Both the position numbers and the translations under genes were made by a program. A stretch of 64,000 bases of DNA from Neoroseomonas terrae (GTDB taxonomy: Bacteria > Pseudomonadota > Alphaproteobacteria > Acetobacterales > Acetobacteraceae), in assembly GCF_018129025.1 (NCBI RefSeq), contig NZ_JAAEDI010000024.1, positions 1-64,000 on the forward strand, written 5' to 3'. The notes beneath the pieces were generated by a model, which did no database searches, had not been told where the DNA came from, and worked only from the letters and a program-made list of their open reading frames with translations. The first letter of the stretch is position 1. Each line of letters begins with the position of its first letter. Shown one piece after another: positions 8,110 to 18,579 of the stretch.

Positions 8110-8859
8110 TCAGCGGAAGTTCACCACGACGGCGCCGAGGCCCTCGACCGAGAGGCGCCAGGTCTCGCCCGGTCGCGGCGCCACCGGGGCGGCCGGGCCG
8201 AGCAGCGCCACGGTCTCGTCCGCGCGCAACGGGCGACCCTCGGCGGCGAGGCTGCGCGCCAGCGCCTGCAGCAGCTCGGCCGGCGGCGAGGCAAGGCCGA
8301 GCACCCCGGCCAGCACGCTGCCATCGGCCTGGAGGGTCGCCGAAGGGACCTGGGCCGGGGCGGCCAGGCGCGTGGCGGGGCCCACCACGCCGAGCCGCAG
8401 GCCGAGATTGCCAGCAACGCGGGCGACCGGCCCGTCACCCGGGGTCGCCGCAAGATCGAGCAGGGCGAGATACGGGCTCACCGCCTCCACCTGCCCGCCG
8501 GCGCCGATATGGAGCAGCAGGCCCGGGGCGATGGCCGGCCGCGCGGCGTAGCGCGCCTCGATTGTGGCACCGGACCGCTCACGGAGCGTCGCGAAGTACA
8601 GCAGGCCGCGCAATGGCGGCGTCGCCCCGGCCGCGATCGCATAGCCGGAGACGTCGCCCCAGGGTTGCGCCAGCAGGGCAACCAACCGGTCCTGTGCGCA
8701 GAGCGCCTCGGCCTCATCGGTCACCCCGAACGGGGCGGGCGTGCCGCGCTCGATCAGTGCCGCAGCGAAGCGGGCGACGGTCGCGACGTCAGGGCAGGCG
8801 GCGCGGGCGGGCGCCGCCGCGGCCAAGGCCAGCAGCAGCGTCGCCGCGCCCCGGGTCAT
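8110..8859 (-). CDS. Exported hydratase-like paralogue lacking the metal ligands
   Basis: 249 residues, signal peptide MTRGAATLLLALAAAAPARA, mature start ACPD. It aligns by eye along its whole length with the downstream gene (ALCAQDRLVALLAQPWGDVSGYAI versus the paralogue's FCAQNLM region; GNLGLRLGVVGP versus NVGARLGVVGE). Where the paralogue has IESDFL and YIELPD, this protein has IAPGLL and YLALLD, so the acidic ligands are gone. It is probably a non-catalytic duplicate. It overlaps the proA start by 4 bases, so expression is likely coupled to proA. Confidence 0.7.
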   Translation of the reverse strand: MTRGAATLLLALAAAAPARAACPDVATVARFAAALIERGTPAPFGVTDEAEALCAQDRLVALLAQPWGDVSGYAIAAGATPPLRGLLYFATLRERSGATIEARYAARPAIAPGLLLHIGAGGQVEAVSPYLALLDLAATPGDGPVARVAGNLGLRLGVVGPATRLAAPAQVPSATLQADGSVLAGVLGLASPPAELLQALARSLAAEGRPLRADETVALLGPAAPVAPRPGETWRLSVEGLGAVVVNFR

Positions 8860-10121
8860 GGCCGCGTCTGCCCCGTGCCGATGACGTGATAGCGGTAGGT
8901 GCAGAGCTGTTCGAGCCCGACCGGCCCGCGCGCATGCATCCGGCCCGTGGCGATGCCGATCTCAGCGCCGAAGCCGAATTCGAAGCCGTCGCAGAACTGT
9001 GTCGACGCGTTCCACATGCCGACAGCGGAATCGAGCCCGTCGAGGAACTCGCGCGCCGCGGCGTCGTCCTGCGTGACGATCGCCTCCGTGTGTTCGGAGC
9101 CGTAGCGGCGGATGTGGGCGAGGGCCTCCGCAACGCCGTCGACGACCTTCACCGACAGGATGGCGTCGAGCCACTCGGTGGCGAAGTCCTGTTCCGTCGC
9201 GGCGGGTAGGTCGCCGACGATCGCCCGCGCGCGGTCGTCGGCGCGGAACTCGCAGCCAAGCGCACGAAGATCGTCGACCAGCAGTGGCAGCAGCACTGAT
9301 GCGACGGCGGCATCGATCAGCAGCGTCTCGGTCGACCCGCAGACACCCGTGCGGCGCATCTTCGCATTCACCAGCAGGCTGCGTGCCATGTCGGGATCCG
9401 CAGCCGCGTGGACGTAGGTGTGGCAGAGCCCCTCCGCATGGGCGAGGACCGGCACGCGCGCCTCCTCCATCACCCGCGTGACCAAGCCCTTGCCGCCGCG
9501 CGGCACGATCAGGTCGATCAGGCCCGATGCGCGCAGCATCGCGCCGACGAACGCACGGTCGGCGGTCGGGGCGATCTGGATCGCGGCCTCCGGCAGGCCG
9601 GCGGCGCGGAGGCCCTCGATGAGGCAGGCGTGGATCGCCGCGGCCGAGCGCGTGCTTTCCGACCCGCCACGCAGAATCACGGCATTGCCAGATTTCAGGC
9701 AGAGCACCGCGGCATCCGCCGTCACGTTGGGCCGGCTCTCGAAGATCATGCCGATGACCCCGAGAGGCTGCGCAACGCGGCGGATGACAAGGCCGTTCGG
9801 CCGCGTCCACTCCGCGAGAATGCGGCCGACGGGGTCGGGGAGGGCGACGACGTCCTCGATGCCGGCGGCTATCGCCTCGATGCGCGAAGGGGTCAGCGTC
9901 AGCCGGTCGCGGAAGGCGGCGGTGAGATCGGGCGCGTTGTCGAGATCCGCCGCATTGGCGGCAAGGATCGCGGCCGCGTTCCGGCGGAGGGCGGCGGCGG
10001 CTTCACGCAGGGCGAGATCCTTCACCGGCGCCGGGGCACGCGCGACGACGGCAGCGGCCTCGCGCGCGGCGCGGGCGGCGGTGTCGAGAAGGCGGGCAGC
10101 GTCCTGGGTGATGGCGTTCAC
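8856..10121 (-). CDS. proA: Glutamate-5-semialdehyde dehydrogenase (gamma-glutamyl phosphate reductase)
   Basis: 421 residues, normal for ProA. It reduces gamma-glutamyl phosphate with NADPH in proline synthesis. The catalytic Cys261 lies in MRRTGVCGSTETLL; other signatures are PLGVIGMIFESRPNVT, LKSGNAVILRGGSE and VPRGGKGL. The partner kinase proB lies about 2.3 kb upstream on the same strand, separated by a methyltransferase, a Bug gene and an oppositely oriented small gene. Confidence 0.97.
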   Translation of the reverse strand: MNAITQDAARLLDTAARAAREAAAVVARAPAPVKDLALREAAAALRRNAAAILAANAADLDNAPDLTAAFRDRLTLTPSRIEAIAAGIEDVVALPDPVGRILAEWTRPNGLVIRRVAQPLGVIGMIFESRPNVTADAAVLCLKSGNAVILRGGSESTRSAAAIHACLIEGLRAAGLPEAAIQIAPTADRAFVGAMLRASGLIDLIVPRGGKGLVTRVMEEARVPVLAHAEGLCHTYVHAAADPDMARSLLVNAKMRRTGVCGSTETLLIDAAVASVLLPLLVDDLRALGCEFRADDRARAIVGDLPAATEQDFATEWLDAILSVKVVDGVAEALAHIRRYGSEHTEAIVTQDDAAAREFLDGLDSAVGMWNASTQFCDGFEFGFGAEIGIATGRMHARGPVGLEQLCTYRYHVIGTGQTRP

Positions 10122-10181
10122 GGTGTGGTCCTCCGAAGGCGGAGGCTTATCGCGGGACGGGGTTCCGGGGGAAGGGTGCTC

Positions 10182-10856
10182 TCACGCGCGATACGCGACC
10201 CAGCCCCGAAAGGTCAGCGCGGCATAGAACAGGCTGACGCCGACAAAGCCGGCCGCCCGGAGCAGCGCCTCATCCTGCTCAGGCGGGAGCACCGGCAGCC
10301 GGGTGCCGATCGCCTCGGCTGCCGCTTCCGCTTTGTCACGCGGAATGCCTGAGGCCGTGGCGAAGGCTGCGTAGCGCGACAGCCAGATATCCTTCTCGCC
10401 CGGTTCCTGCGGGAAGCTGTGATGAGCGACGACCAGCGGCGCGCCGGGTTTCAGGCGCTTCCACAGTTCTCCCAGGGTGCGTGCGCGGTCCTCCGCCGGG
10501 ATGAAGTGCAGTGTCAGCAGGCACGTCGCGGCATCGAAGGGGCCAGGCGGCGCGGCGTCGATCGTTCCTTCGCGGAGATCGGCCCGCGACGCGAGCGGAC
10601 CGAGCGTGCGCGTCGCCAGGGCCAGCATCTCGGCCAACGGATCCACCCCGAGGAGCCGCCAGCCGGGACGGGCCTCCGCGAAGACCTTCATCTCCAGCCC
10701 GCCGCCCGCGCCGAGCACGAGGAGGTTAGCGTCCTCCCCGACCCGTTCGTTGATGAGCTGCAGCGTCATCCGCTGAAGGTCAGCGAAGCCCGGCACGAGC
10801 TTCGGAGGATTCTCCGCGTAGCGGGCGACGGTGTCAGGATCGGAAAAGAACGACAC
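10182..10856 (-). CDS. Class I SAM-dependent methyltransferase
   Basis: 224 residues with a Rossmann methyltransferase core: LLVLGAGGGLEMKVFAE (SAM-binding motif I), LLGVDPLAEML (acidic residue for the ribose), a DAATCLLTLHFIP motif IV and LKPGAPLVVAHHSFPQ. It resembles small-molecule or tRNA-type (CmoA-like) methyltransferases but lacks anything that fixes a substrate. It is transcribed toward proA with a 60-base gap. Confidence 0.8.
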   Translation of the reverse strand: MSFFSDPDTVARYAENPPKLVPGFADLQRMTLQLINERVGEDANLLVLGAGGGLEMKVFAEARPGWRLLGVDPLAEMLALATRTLGPLASRADLREGTIDAAPPGPFDAATCLLTLHFIPAEDRARTLGELWKRLKPGAPLVVAHHSFPQEPGEKDIWLSRYAAFATASGIPRDKAEAAAEAIGTRLPVLPPEQDEALLRAAGFVGVSLFYAALTFRGWVAYRA

Positions 10857-10914
10857 CGATGCCTCCTACGCGGCCAGCACCGCGACGAGATTCATGCGCT
10901 GCGTTGGCACCCCA

Positions 10915-11889
10915 TCACTCGATGCGGATGCCGCTGTCGCGGATGATCGGCGCCCAGCGCTCGCGCTCGCGCGTCCAGGCGGTGGCGAATTCCTGCGGCG
11001 TGGTGGGCATGGGCTCCAGCCCGTTCCGGTTCAGCGTCGCGACCACCTCCTCATCACGCAGCGCCGTGTTCATCGCCTGCGACAGCCGCGTCACGGCACC
11101 ATCGGGCGTGCCGCGCGGCGCGAGCACCGCGTACCAGGAGGCAACATCGAAATCCGGGACGCCGCCTTCCTGCACGGTCGGAATGTCCGGCAGCAGCCGC
11201 GACCGGCGCGAGGTCGGCACCGCGAGCGCCCGCAGCTTGCCGCTCTCGACATGCGCAAGAACCGATGGCGCGGTGGCGAAGGAGTAGTCGATGCGACCGG
11301 AGATGAGATCGGTCGCGACCAGCGCGCCGCCGCGATAGGAGACCGGCACCGTCTCGATGCCGGCGAGCCGGTCGAGCAGCAGGCCGGCGAGCTGCGGCGA
11401 TCCGCCGATGCCGCTGTGCCCCCAGGACAGCGAGCCCGGCGCGCGCTTCGCCGCCGCGACGAGATCGCCGACGCTGCGCCATGGCCGCTCGGCCGGCACG
11501 ACGAGGATGTTGAAGGCATCCACGGCAATCGACACGGGCACGAGATCGCGCTGCGGATCAACCGGCATCCGCATGACCATCGGGTTGATGATCAGCGTGC
11601 CGATCGTGCCCAAGACCACCGTATGGCCATCCGCCGCCGAGCGCGCGACGGTCTCCAGCGCGATGTTGCCGCCGGCACCCGCACGGTTCTCGACGACGAC
11701 GGGCTGGCCAAGCACATCCCCCATCTTCGGTGCGAAGGCGCGCGCGGCGATATCCGTCGCGCCGCCGGGCGTATAGCCGACGACGAAGCGGACGGGGCGG
11801 TCCGGAAAGCTCCCCTGTGCGAGCGCCGGGACCGCAAGCGGTGCCGTTGCAGCAACGAGAAGCGTGCGACGAGAGATGCGTTCGATCAT
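10915..11889 (-). CDS. Bug/TctC family substrate-binding protein
   Basis: 324-residue periplasmic receptor. The signal MIERISRRTLLVAATAPLAVPALAQ is followed by FPDRPVRFVVGYTPGGATD, NRAGAGGNIA and the SYRGGA and SGRIDYSFA segments typical of Bug proteins. ATG 11889 starts the RR signal peptide; an upstream in-frame start would add unstructured residues. No TctAB partner is seen. The ligand is unknown. Confidence 0.9.
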   Translation of the reverse strand: MIERISRRTLLVAATAPLAVPALAQGSFPDRPVRFVVGYTPGGATDIAARAFAPKMGDVLGQPVVVENRAGAGGNIALETVARSAADGHTVVLGTIGTLIINPMVMRMPVDPQRDLVPVSIAVDAFNILVVPAERPWRSVGDLVAAAKRAPGSLSWGHSGIGGSPQLAGLLLDRLAGIETVPVSYRGGALVATDLISGRIDYSFATAPSVLAHVESGKLRALAVPTSRRSRLLPDIPTVQEGGVPDFDVASWYAVLAPRGTPDGAVTRLSQAMNTALRDEEVVATLNRNGLEPMPTTPQEFATAWTRERERWAPIIRDSGIRIE

Positions 11890-12089
11890 GGATGTCCGTC
11901 CCGGCCGATCAAGTTCTTCTGACGCATTTTCGCATGGTGACGCTTTCCGACAAGTCACCATTCGCCGGATGCATGGCGGTGATAACCGAGGCGGGTTGGG
12001 AAGAGGGCGGCCGACTGCCCACTTCAGTCGGTGAAGTGATGACCGGACGGATCTCGGACGCATCACGACATTTGCTCAAGGAGCACATC

Positions 12090-12431
12090 ATGAACCGCAA
12101 CATCATCCGCATCGCTGCTGCCGCCGTGCTGGGCCTGGGCGTCGTGCAGGGCGCGATCGCGGCGCCGTCGCAGGATGCGGCGAATTCATACACCAATGGC
12201 ACGCTGCGTGGCGGCAACGCCTATGTCGGTGGCAGCGGCGAGAATGAATCCGTCGCCTATGCCGGCACGCGTCCGCAGGGCGTGACCGCCGCGCCTGCGC
12301 GCATCACCGGCAGCGGCGAGAACATCTCGGTTGAACTGCCGGCGCCCACCTTCTCGGCGCCGAGCGCCTGGGTCGCGGTGATTGACGGGAGCGGCGAGAA
12401 CCAGTCGGTGCGTTACGTACCGCGGGGCTGA
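12090..12431 (+). CDS. Small secreted protein with three GSGEN-x-SV repeats
   Basis: 113 residues. The signal peptide (MNRNIIRIAAAAVLGLGVVQGAIAA) is followed by a mature part of about 88 residues. That part carries three copies of a G-S-G-E-N-x-S-V motif, in the contexts GGSGENESVAYAG, TGSGENISVELP and DGSGENQSVRYV, about 30 residues apart and each leading into a short beta-like stretch. AAGGAG lies 7 bases upstream of the ATG. It is monocistronic, and its 3' end faces proB with only 5 bases between stops. I do not recognise a named family; function unknown. Confidence 0.75.
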   Translation: MNRNIIRIAAAAVLGLGVVQGAIAAPSQDAANSYTNGTLRGGNAYVGGSGENESVAYAGTRPQGVTAAPARITGSGENISVELPAPTFSAPSAWVAVIDGSGENQSVRYVPRG

Positions 12432-12436
12432 GGCCC

Positions 12437-13564
12437 TCAGGCCAGGACGAGATCGTCCCGGTGGATGATCTCGTCCCGGCCGCGCCAGCCGAGCAGTGAT
12501 TCGAGTTCCTCGCTGCGATGGCCGGCGATCAGGCGCGCGGCCTCGGCATCATAGGCCGAGAGGCCGCGCGCCACTTCGCGCCCGCCCTCATCGCGCACGC
12601 TGATCGGGTCACCGCGCGAGAAATCGCCTTCCACGCTGCGCACGCCGGCCGGCAGCAGCGAGGAGCCGCGCTGCAGCGCGCGTGCGGCACCCGCATCCAC
12701 GACGAGTGCGCCAAGCGGGGCCAGGCTGCCGGCGATCCAGCGCTTACGCGCGGTTCGGCCTTCCGGTGCCGGCAGGAACCAGGTGCAACGCGCGCCATCG
12801 ACCAGTGCTGCCAGCGGGTTGTCGCGCTGGCCAAGTGCGATTGCCATCGCGCAACCCGCGCCTGTCGCGATGCGCGCGGCGATGAGCTTGGTGCGCATGC
12901 CCCCGGAGGAGTAGCCGGGGGGCGGGTCCCCGCCCATCGCCATGATCTCGTCGGTGATCCGTTCGACAGCCGGGATATGCGCGGCCGCAGCGTCCTTGCG
13001 CGGGTCGGCGGTGTAGAGGCCATCGATGTCCGACAGCAGCACCAGCGCATCGGCGCTGATCATCTCCGCGACGCGGGCGGCGAGGCGGTCATTGTCGCCG
13101 AACCGGATCTCGGCGGTCGCGACCGTGTCGTTCTCGTTGATCACCGGCACGCAGCCAAGCTGAAGCAGGGTGCTGATCGTCGCGCGCGCGTTCAAATAGC
13201 GCCGGCGGTCTTCCGAATCCTCGAGCGTTAGCAGGAGCTGAGCGGCATTCATGCGATGCGCGGACAGCGCTTCCTGCCAGGCGCCGGCGAGGCGGATCTG
13301 GCCGACGGCGGCGGCGGCCTGCTTCTCCTCGAGCCGCAGTGCGCGGCGCGTCAGCCCGAGGGCGCGGCGTGCCAGGGAGATGGCGCCGGAGGAGACGAGC
13401 ACGACCTCCGCCCCGCGTGCGCGCAGTGCGGCGACGTCGGCGGCGACCGAGGCGAGCCAGGCGCTGCGCGGCGCCGCCGTCTCGCTGTCCACCACCAGGG
13501 CGGAGCCGATCTTGACGACGATGCGCTTAGCGCTGGCGAGGGAGGGAGCGGCCGAGTCTGACAT
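12437..13564 (-). CDS. proB: Glutamate 5-kinase
   Basis: 375 residues. The N-terminal amino-acid kinase domain has [43 protein letters not shown] and [16 protein letters not shown]-terminal PUA domain (from about residue 285, ending in [19 protein letters not shown]) is typical of the long ProB form. It catalyses the first, feedback-inhibited step of proline synthesis. ATG 13564 (MSDSAAPS) matches the expected length; an upstream in-frame ATG would add 50 residues of atypical sequence. Confidence 0.96.
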   Translation of the reverse strand: MSDSAAPSLASAKRIVVKIGSALVVDSETAAPRSAWLASVAADVAALRARGAEVVLVSSGAISLARRALGLTRRALRLEEKQAAAAVGQIRLAGAWQEALSAHRMNAAQLLLTLEDSEDRRRYLNARATISTLLQLGCVPVINENDTVATAEIRFGDNDRLAARVAEMISADALVLLSDIDGLYTADPRKDAAAAHIPAVERITDEIMAMGGDPPPGYSSGGMRTKLIAARIATGAGCAMAIALGQRDNPLAALVDGARCTWFLPAPEGRTARKRWIAGSLAPLGALVVDAGAARALQRGSSLLPAGVRSVEGDFSRGDPISVRDEGGREVARGLSAYDAEAARLIAGHRSEELESLLGWRGRDEIIHRDDLVLA

Positions 13565-13694
13565 GGCGCGCGGCCTGTAGCATGCGGGACGGCGCGCCTG
13601 AAGGCCGGGACGGACGACATGGTCCTGTTGCTTGTCAGGGCGGCCGCTGGGTCTATGGTCCCTTCGCCAGCAGGCACATTGGGAGCACCACGGC

Positions 13695-14180
13695 ATGGCC
13701 GACCTGATCATCATCGCCTACCCCGACCTTGCGACGGCCGAGGCGGCACGCGCGAAGCTGATGCAGCTTCAGAAGGAGTACCTGGTCGAGCTCGGCGACG
13801 CCGTCGTCGCGGAACGCCAGGCCGATGGGTCGGTGAAGCTGCATCAGCTGATCAACACCACCGCGGCCGGCGCGGCGGGGGGCGCGCTGTGGGGCACGCT
13901 GATCGGGATGCTGTTCCTGAATCCGCTGCTTGGCGCGGCGGCCGGTGCGGCCGGCGGCGCGTTGAGCGGCTACCTGACCGATGTCGGCATCGACGACAAG
14001 TTCCTCAAGGAAGCCGGCGAGGCGCTGACGCCGGGCCAGGCGGCGCTGTGCGTGCTGGTGCGGAAGGTGACGGCCGACAAGGTGGTGCCGGAGATGGCGC
14101 ATTTCGGGGGGACCGTGCTGCGCACGAACCTCACGAGCGAGCAGGAGACGAAGCTGCGCGAAGCGCTGCGGGCCGGGTGA
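13695..14180 (+). CDS. DUF1269 family membrane protein
   Basis: 161 residues starting [19 protein letters not shown]. The ferredoxin-like N-terminal half is followed by a glycine-zipper membrane hairpin ([18 protein letters not shown], then a Gly/Ala-rich second span) and a soluble tail with [22 protein letters not shown]. This is the DUF1269 pattern; function is unknown and often stress-associated. GGGAG lies upstream of the ATG. It is alone on the plus strand within the minus-strand housekeeping block. Confidence 0.85.
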   Translation: MADLIIIAYPDLATAEAARAKLMQLQKEYLVELGDAVVAERQADGSVKLHQLINTTAAGAAGGALWGTLIGMLFLNPLLGAAAGAAGGALSGYLTDVGIDDKFLKEAGEALTPGQAALCVLVRKVTADKVVPEMAHFGGTVLRTNLTSEQETKLREALRAG

Positions 14181-14189
14181 GGGCAGAAT

Positions 14190-14244
14190 CCAAAGGCCCT
14201 TCGGCCTTTGGAGGGGAGAGTCGGAGAGGGGCGGCGCCCCTCTC
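14190..14244. repeat. Double-hairpin intergenic repeat, copy 2 (inverted)
   Basis: A perfect palindrome CCAAAGGCC-CTTC-GGCCTTTGG (14190-14211), then a GAGAGGGGC/GCCCCTCTC palindrome (14224-14244). It is the reverse-complement arrangement of 832-883. It sits between the convergent DUF1269 and obgE genes and could terminate both. Confidence 0.65.
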
Positions 14245-14259
14245 GGTCCACCGAGCAGG

Positions 14260-15348
<1,089 letters not shown>

Positions 15349-15618
15349 TTACTCGGCGGCCTGGGCTTCCGGCACGACCGTGACGTGCACGCGGCCTTCG
15401 GCGCGGCGGACGAACTGCACGCGGCCCGTGACGGCGGCGTGCAGCGAGTGCTGACGGCCGGCATAGACATTCTCGCCCGGGATCATCTTCGTACCGCGCT
15501 GGGTTACGATGACGGAACCGGCATTCACGGCCTGGCCGCCGAACAGCTTCACCCCGAGGCGCTTGCCTGCGGAATCGCGACCGTTGCGGGACGAGCCGCC
15601 TGCCTTCTTGTGAGCCAT
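15349..15618 (-). CDS. rpmA: 50S ribosomal protein L27
   Basis: 89 residues, [20 protein letters not shown] then LGVKLFGGQ and VIVTQRG: the complete L27 signature. It starts directly with MAHKK, so it has no Firmicutes-type cleavable N-terminus. It lies 13 bases downstream of rplU, in one operon. Confidence 0.98.
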   Translation of the reverse strand: MAHKKAGGSSRNGRDSAGKRLGVKLFGGQAVNAGSVIVTQRGTKMIPGENVYAGRQHSLHAAVTGRVQFVRRAEGRVHVTVVPEAQAAE

Positions 15619-15631
15619 GGGTTTGTGCTCC

Positions 15632-15949
15632 TTACGCCGCGGAGATGGCGGCGATCTTCAGCACCGTCTGGTGCTGGCGATGGCCGTTCTTGCGCCGGCT
15701 GTTTTGGCGGCGGCGCTTCTTGAAGATGATGACCTTGTCGCCGCGGGACTGCTCGACAACGGTCGCGGTGACGGTCGCGCCCGGCACGGTCGGCGCGCCG
15801 ACGGTCAGACCGGCCTCACCGCCCAGCAGCAGCACGTCATGGAAGGTCACGGTGGAGCCGGGCTCGGCCTCCAGCTTCTCGACGGAAAGCACGGCGTCGG
15901 GGGTGACGCGGTACTGCTTGCCGCCGGTGCGGATCACTGCATAGGTCAT
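15632..15949 (-). CDS. rplU: 50S ribosomal protein L21
   Basis: 105 residues, [20 protein letters not shown] and the C-terminal [19 protein letters not shown]. It binds 23S rRNA. ATG 15949 fits the family; the frame stays open upstream through the tRNA-Ser antisense, which is not coding. First gene of the rplU-rpmA operon; the promoter should lie in 15950-16160. Confidence 0.97.
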   Translation of the reverse strand: MTYAVIRTGGKQYRVTPDAVLSVEKLEAEPGSTVTFHDVLLLGGEAGLTVGAPTVPGATVTATVVEQSRGDKVIIFKKRRRQNSRRKNGHRQHQTVLKIAAISAA

Positions 15950-16164
15950 GGGTCGCCCCGGACTCTTTCTAAACTGTGGGTTTCCGGGCCTCCGCCCAAA
16001 AACGACCGTCGGCGGCGCCGAGGCGCCTCCGTGGGAGCGGGGCGTATAGCGCCGACGTTGGGCGGACGTCAACGGCCAGGGGGCGTTGCGTCGCGCGAGG
16101 GAGATGATTATACGGCGGGACCCCTCGACCAGGGAACCTTTCGCCGGCAATGGCCGGCGCGTGC

Positions 16165-16256
<92 letters not shown>

Positions 16257-16501
16257 ACCCCTGGAAATCCGCCATTCTTTGTCCTCGCTGGGCGCAAAAA
16301 GCCCCGGACATCTGCCAGTCTTCGTCCGCCGTCGAACGTGGTTGAACGGCCGCGACCGGGTCGGTATGGATGGGTTGGCGGATGGGTTGACGGTGGATGG
16401 GTTGCCGCTGGGGCAATGCTGCCGCCGAAAGCGGACCGAGCGGGCGCTGGAAGCCCCACTCATCCTCACCGTCCGCCAGGGGGCTTTGGAGACCCCGGGG
16501 C

Positions 16502-17860
16502 ATGGCTGAAGGCACGAAGCTCGCGCCCAACGAGGCGCGCAAGGGGGCGGTCACCGCCATCTCGATTGCGGCATTGGCGAAGGGCGCCGCTCCCGGCCTC
16601 TACGGCGCCGGCGACTCACTATACCTGCAAAAGACGGCTGCCGGCGGCGCGTCGTGGCTGTTCCGTTTCCGCTGGCATGGGCGTCGGTGCGACATGGGCC
16701 TGGGGCGCTACGATGCAAAGGGCAAGGATGGCGTGACGCTGGCTCAGGCGCGCCGGGCGGTCGATGACGCTAAGGCCTCAGTCCGCGGCGGTCGCAACCC
16801 TATCGTCGAACGCCGCGCGGCAAGGGCCGATCTCGCCGCGGAAGCGTGTTCGGGGCAGGCCAGGGGCGCCGATTCCGCGATAACGTTCCAATCGGTTGCC
16901 GAGGCGTACATTAAGCGCCACGAGCCAGGTTGGAAAAGTGCCAAGCATGGGGCGCAGTGGGCGGCGACCCTGTCGGCCTACGCTTACCCCTTGATCGGGG
17001 CAACGCATCCCGCCGAAGTGACGGTGCAAGACGTCGTAACCATCCTCAACCCAATTTGGACGAAAAAGCCCGAAACGGCGGCCAGGGTGCGCGGTCGCAT
17101 CGAGGCGGTTCTGGATGCCGCTAAGGTTCAAGGTATGCGCAGCGGTGAGAATGCCGCCGCATGGAAGGGCAATCTTGCGCTGCTGATGCCAAAGCGCTCG
17201 AACGTCAGAGCGGTCGAGCACCATCCAGCCCTGCCTTGGGAGCAGGCGCCCTCGTTCATGGCTGCACTGGCCAAGAAGTCCGGAATGGCCGCCCAGGCCC
17301 TACAATTCGCTATTCTGACTGCCGCCCGGAGCGGGGAGGTGCGCGGCGCGACCTGGGGCGAGATCGACATGGCTGCCAAAATCTGGACCATTCCAGGCAA
17401 GCGGATGAAGGGCGGCAGGGAGCACCGTGTTCCCCTTGCTGCCGGGGCGACGACCATTCTCCACGGACTGCGCGCGGAATTCGCTGACGCGCCTGCCGGC
17501 GACGCTCTGCTGTTCCCCGCCCCCCGATCCCGCGGTGCGCTAAGTGACATGGCGCTCACCGTCTTACTGCGGAAAATGGAGAAGCCCGGCACCAAGGTCA
17601 CTTGGACTGACGAGTCGGGGCAGACCATCACGGCTCACGGGTTTCGCAGCTCGTTCCGCGATTGGGCGGCCGAGGCAACTCATCATCCGCGGGAGGTCAT
17701 TGAGCATGCTTTGGCGCATCGGTTACGTGACAAGACTGAAGCCGCGTACGCCCGACGCACGCTGCTGCAGAAGCGTGCCGTCCTTATGGCGGACTGGTCG
17801 GCGTTCCTGCTTCCCGACGCTGACTGCACTGTAGTCAGCCTCCCGGCGGGATCGGCATGA
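16502..17860 (+). CDS. P4-type tyrosine recombinase/integrase
   Basis: 452 residues from MAEGTKLAPNEARKG. The N-terminal DUF4102 arm-binding domain (SLYLQKTAAGGASWLFRFRW, GLGRYDAKGKDGVTLAQAR) is followed by a SAM-like core-binding domain and a catalytic domain. Catalytic residues visible are Arg in LTAARSGEVRGATWGE, His-x-x-Arg in ITAHGFRSSFRDWAAE, and nucleophile Tyr in TEAAYARRTLL. P4 integrases recombine into tRNA 3' ends, which matches the adjacent tRNA-Ser. The gene looks intact. ATG 16502 fits the family N-terminus. Confidence 0.95.
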   Translation: MAEGTKLAPNEARKGAVTAISIAALAKGAAPGLYGAGDSLYLQKTAAGGASWLFRFRWHGRRCDMGLGRYDAKGKDGVTLAQARRAVDDAKASVRGGRNPIVERRAARADLAAEACSGQARGADSAITFQSVAEAYIKRHEPGWKSAKHGAQWAATLSAYAYPLIGATHPAEVTVQDVVTILNPIWTKKPETAARVRGRIEAVLDAAKVQGMRSGENAAAWKGNLALLMPKRSNVRAVEHHPALPWEQAPSFMAALAKKSGMAAQALQFAILTAARSGEVRGATWGEIDMAAKIWTIPGKRMKGGREHRVPLAAGATTILHGLRAEFADAPAGDALLFPAPRSRGALSDMALTVLLRKMEKPGTKVTWTDESGQTITAHGFRSSFRDWAAEATHHPREVIEHALAHRLRDKTEAAYARRTLLQKRAVLMADWSAFLLPDADCTVVSLPAGSA

Positions 17861-18393
17861 TGAACCGGTCTCTATGGCACGCGGCGTGGAAGCGCGCGAA
17901 ACAGTCCGATTGCGACTGTTACGAGCGCGCCATCCGCGGTGACCCCGATTTTTCGGTCCTCGGCACGAAACACATGATCCTTCAGAGCCTGATGTCGGCG
18001 CTGCGCGCGGGCGAGGTCCGGTGCTCCGGCCTGCTGCATGAAGACGCATTAGAGGCGGAGCCGGTACCGCCTCGCTGGTGGGAGAAAATGGCGTTGATCT
18101 CGGAAGACCGGGCCAAGGGCGGAGGCCGCGAAGTTACCGCGCTTCGCATCCTGGACGATGTGATCACGGCGGGGCCATCGGAACCAGCGGACGTGCCGCG
18201 AGGGCCTACTGAGCACTCGAGAAAGAATGCTGGTCCGGGGGAACCTCTCCGCGCTTATCTGGCCTCCCTTCACCCCAGCCACAAGATTCCGTCCGACCGC
18301 GCCTGTTGGCGCGTGTTGAACGGCAGCATGCCAAGGCGTTTGATGCGGAAGATGCTGGCTCACCTCCGAACGGGCAGGGGTTTCGGTCCTTGA
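17857..18393 (+). CDS. Hypothetical protein coupled to the integrase
   Basis: About 177 residues; the start (ATGATGAAC at 17857, or Met two at 17860) overlaps the integrase stop, so translation is coupled. The N-terminal half has Trp/Arg-rich helices (SLWHAAWKRAKQSDCDCYE), a Pro/Gly-rich linker follows, and a basic C-terminal helix pair (CWRVLNGSMPRRLMRKMLAH) could bind DNA. I do not recognise the family. Position suggests a recombination-directionality or regulatory role, which is only an inference. Confidence 0.6.
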   Translation: MMNRSLWHAAWKRAKQSDCDCYERAIRGDPDFSVLGTKHMILQSLMSALRAGEVRCSGLLHEDALEAEPVPPRWWEKMALISEDRAKGGGREVTALRILDDVITAGPSEPADVPRGPTEHSRKNAGPGEPLRAYLASLHPSHKIPSDRACWRVLNGSMPRRLMRKMLAHLRTGRGFGP

Positions 18394-18555
18394 GCGAGGG
18401 CGCGCCGCTGAGGTGCGCCGGAATGCGCCGCGCCGTGATACTTGTGGCGCGGACCCCTGAAACGCCGGGTTTCTTAGGTTTTCCATGCGCCGAACGGTGC
18501 GCCGCAAGAGCGTATCGGCGCAGTGGACGGCGCAGTCAGTATGGTAAAAATGGGG

Positions 18556-18574
18556 ACCTCCTGAACGAGGAGGT
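18556..18574 (+). promoter_or_regulatory. Hairpin enclosing the ribosome binding site
   Basis: ACCTCCT-GAACG-AGGAGGT is a perfect 7-bp stem with a 5-base loop. Its 3' arm is the AGGAGG ribosome site for the GTG start at 18580. The stem would hide the site in the mRNA, so it may control translation of the AlpA-like gene; alternatively it is a DNA operator. Confidence 0.55.
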
Positions 18575-18579
18575 GTCGA

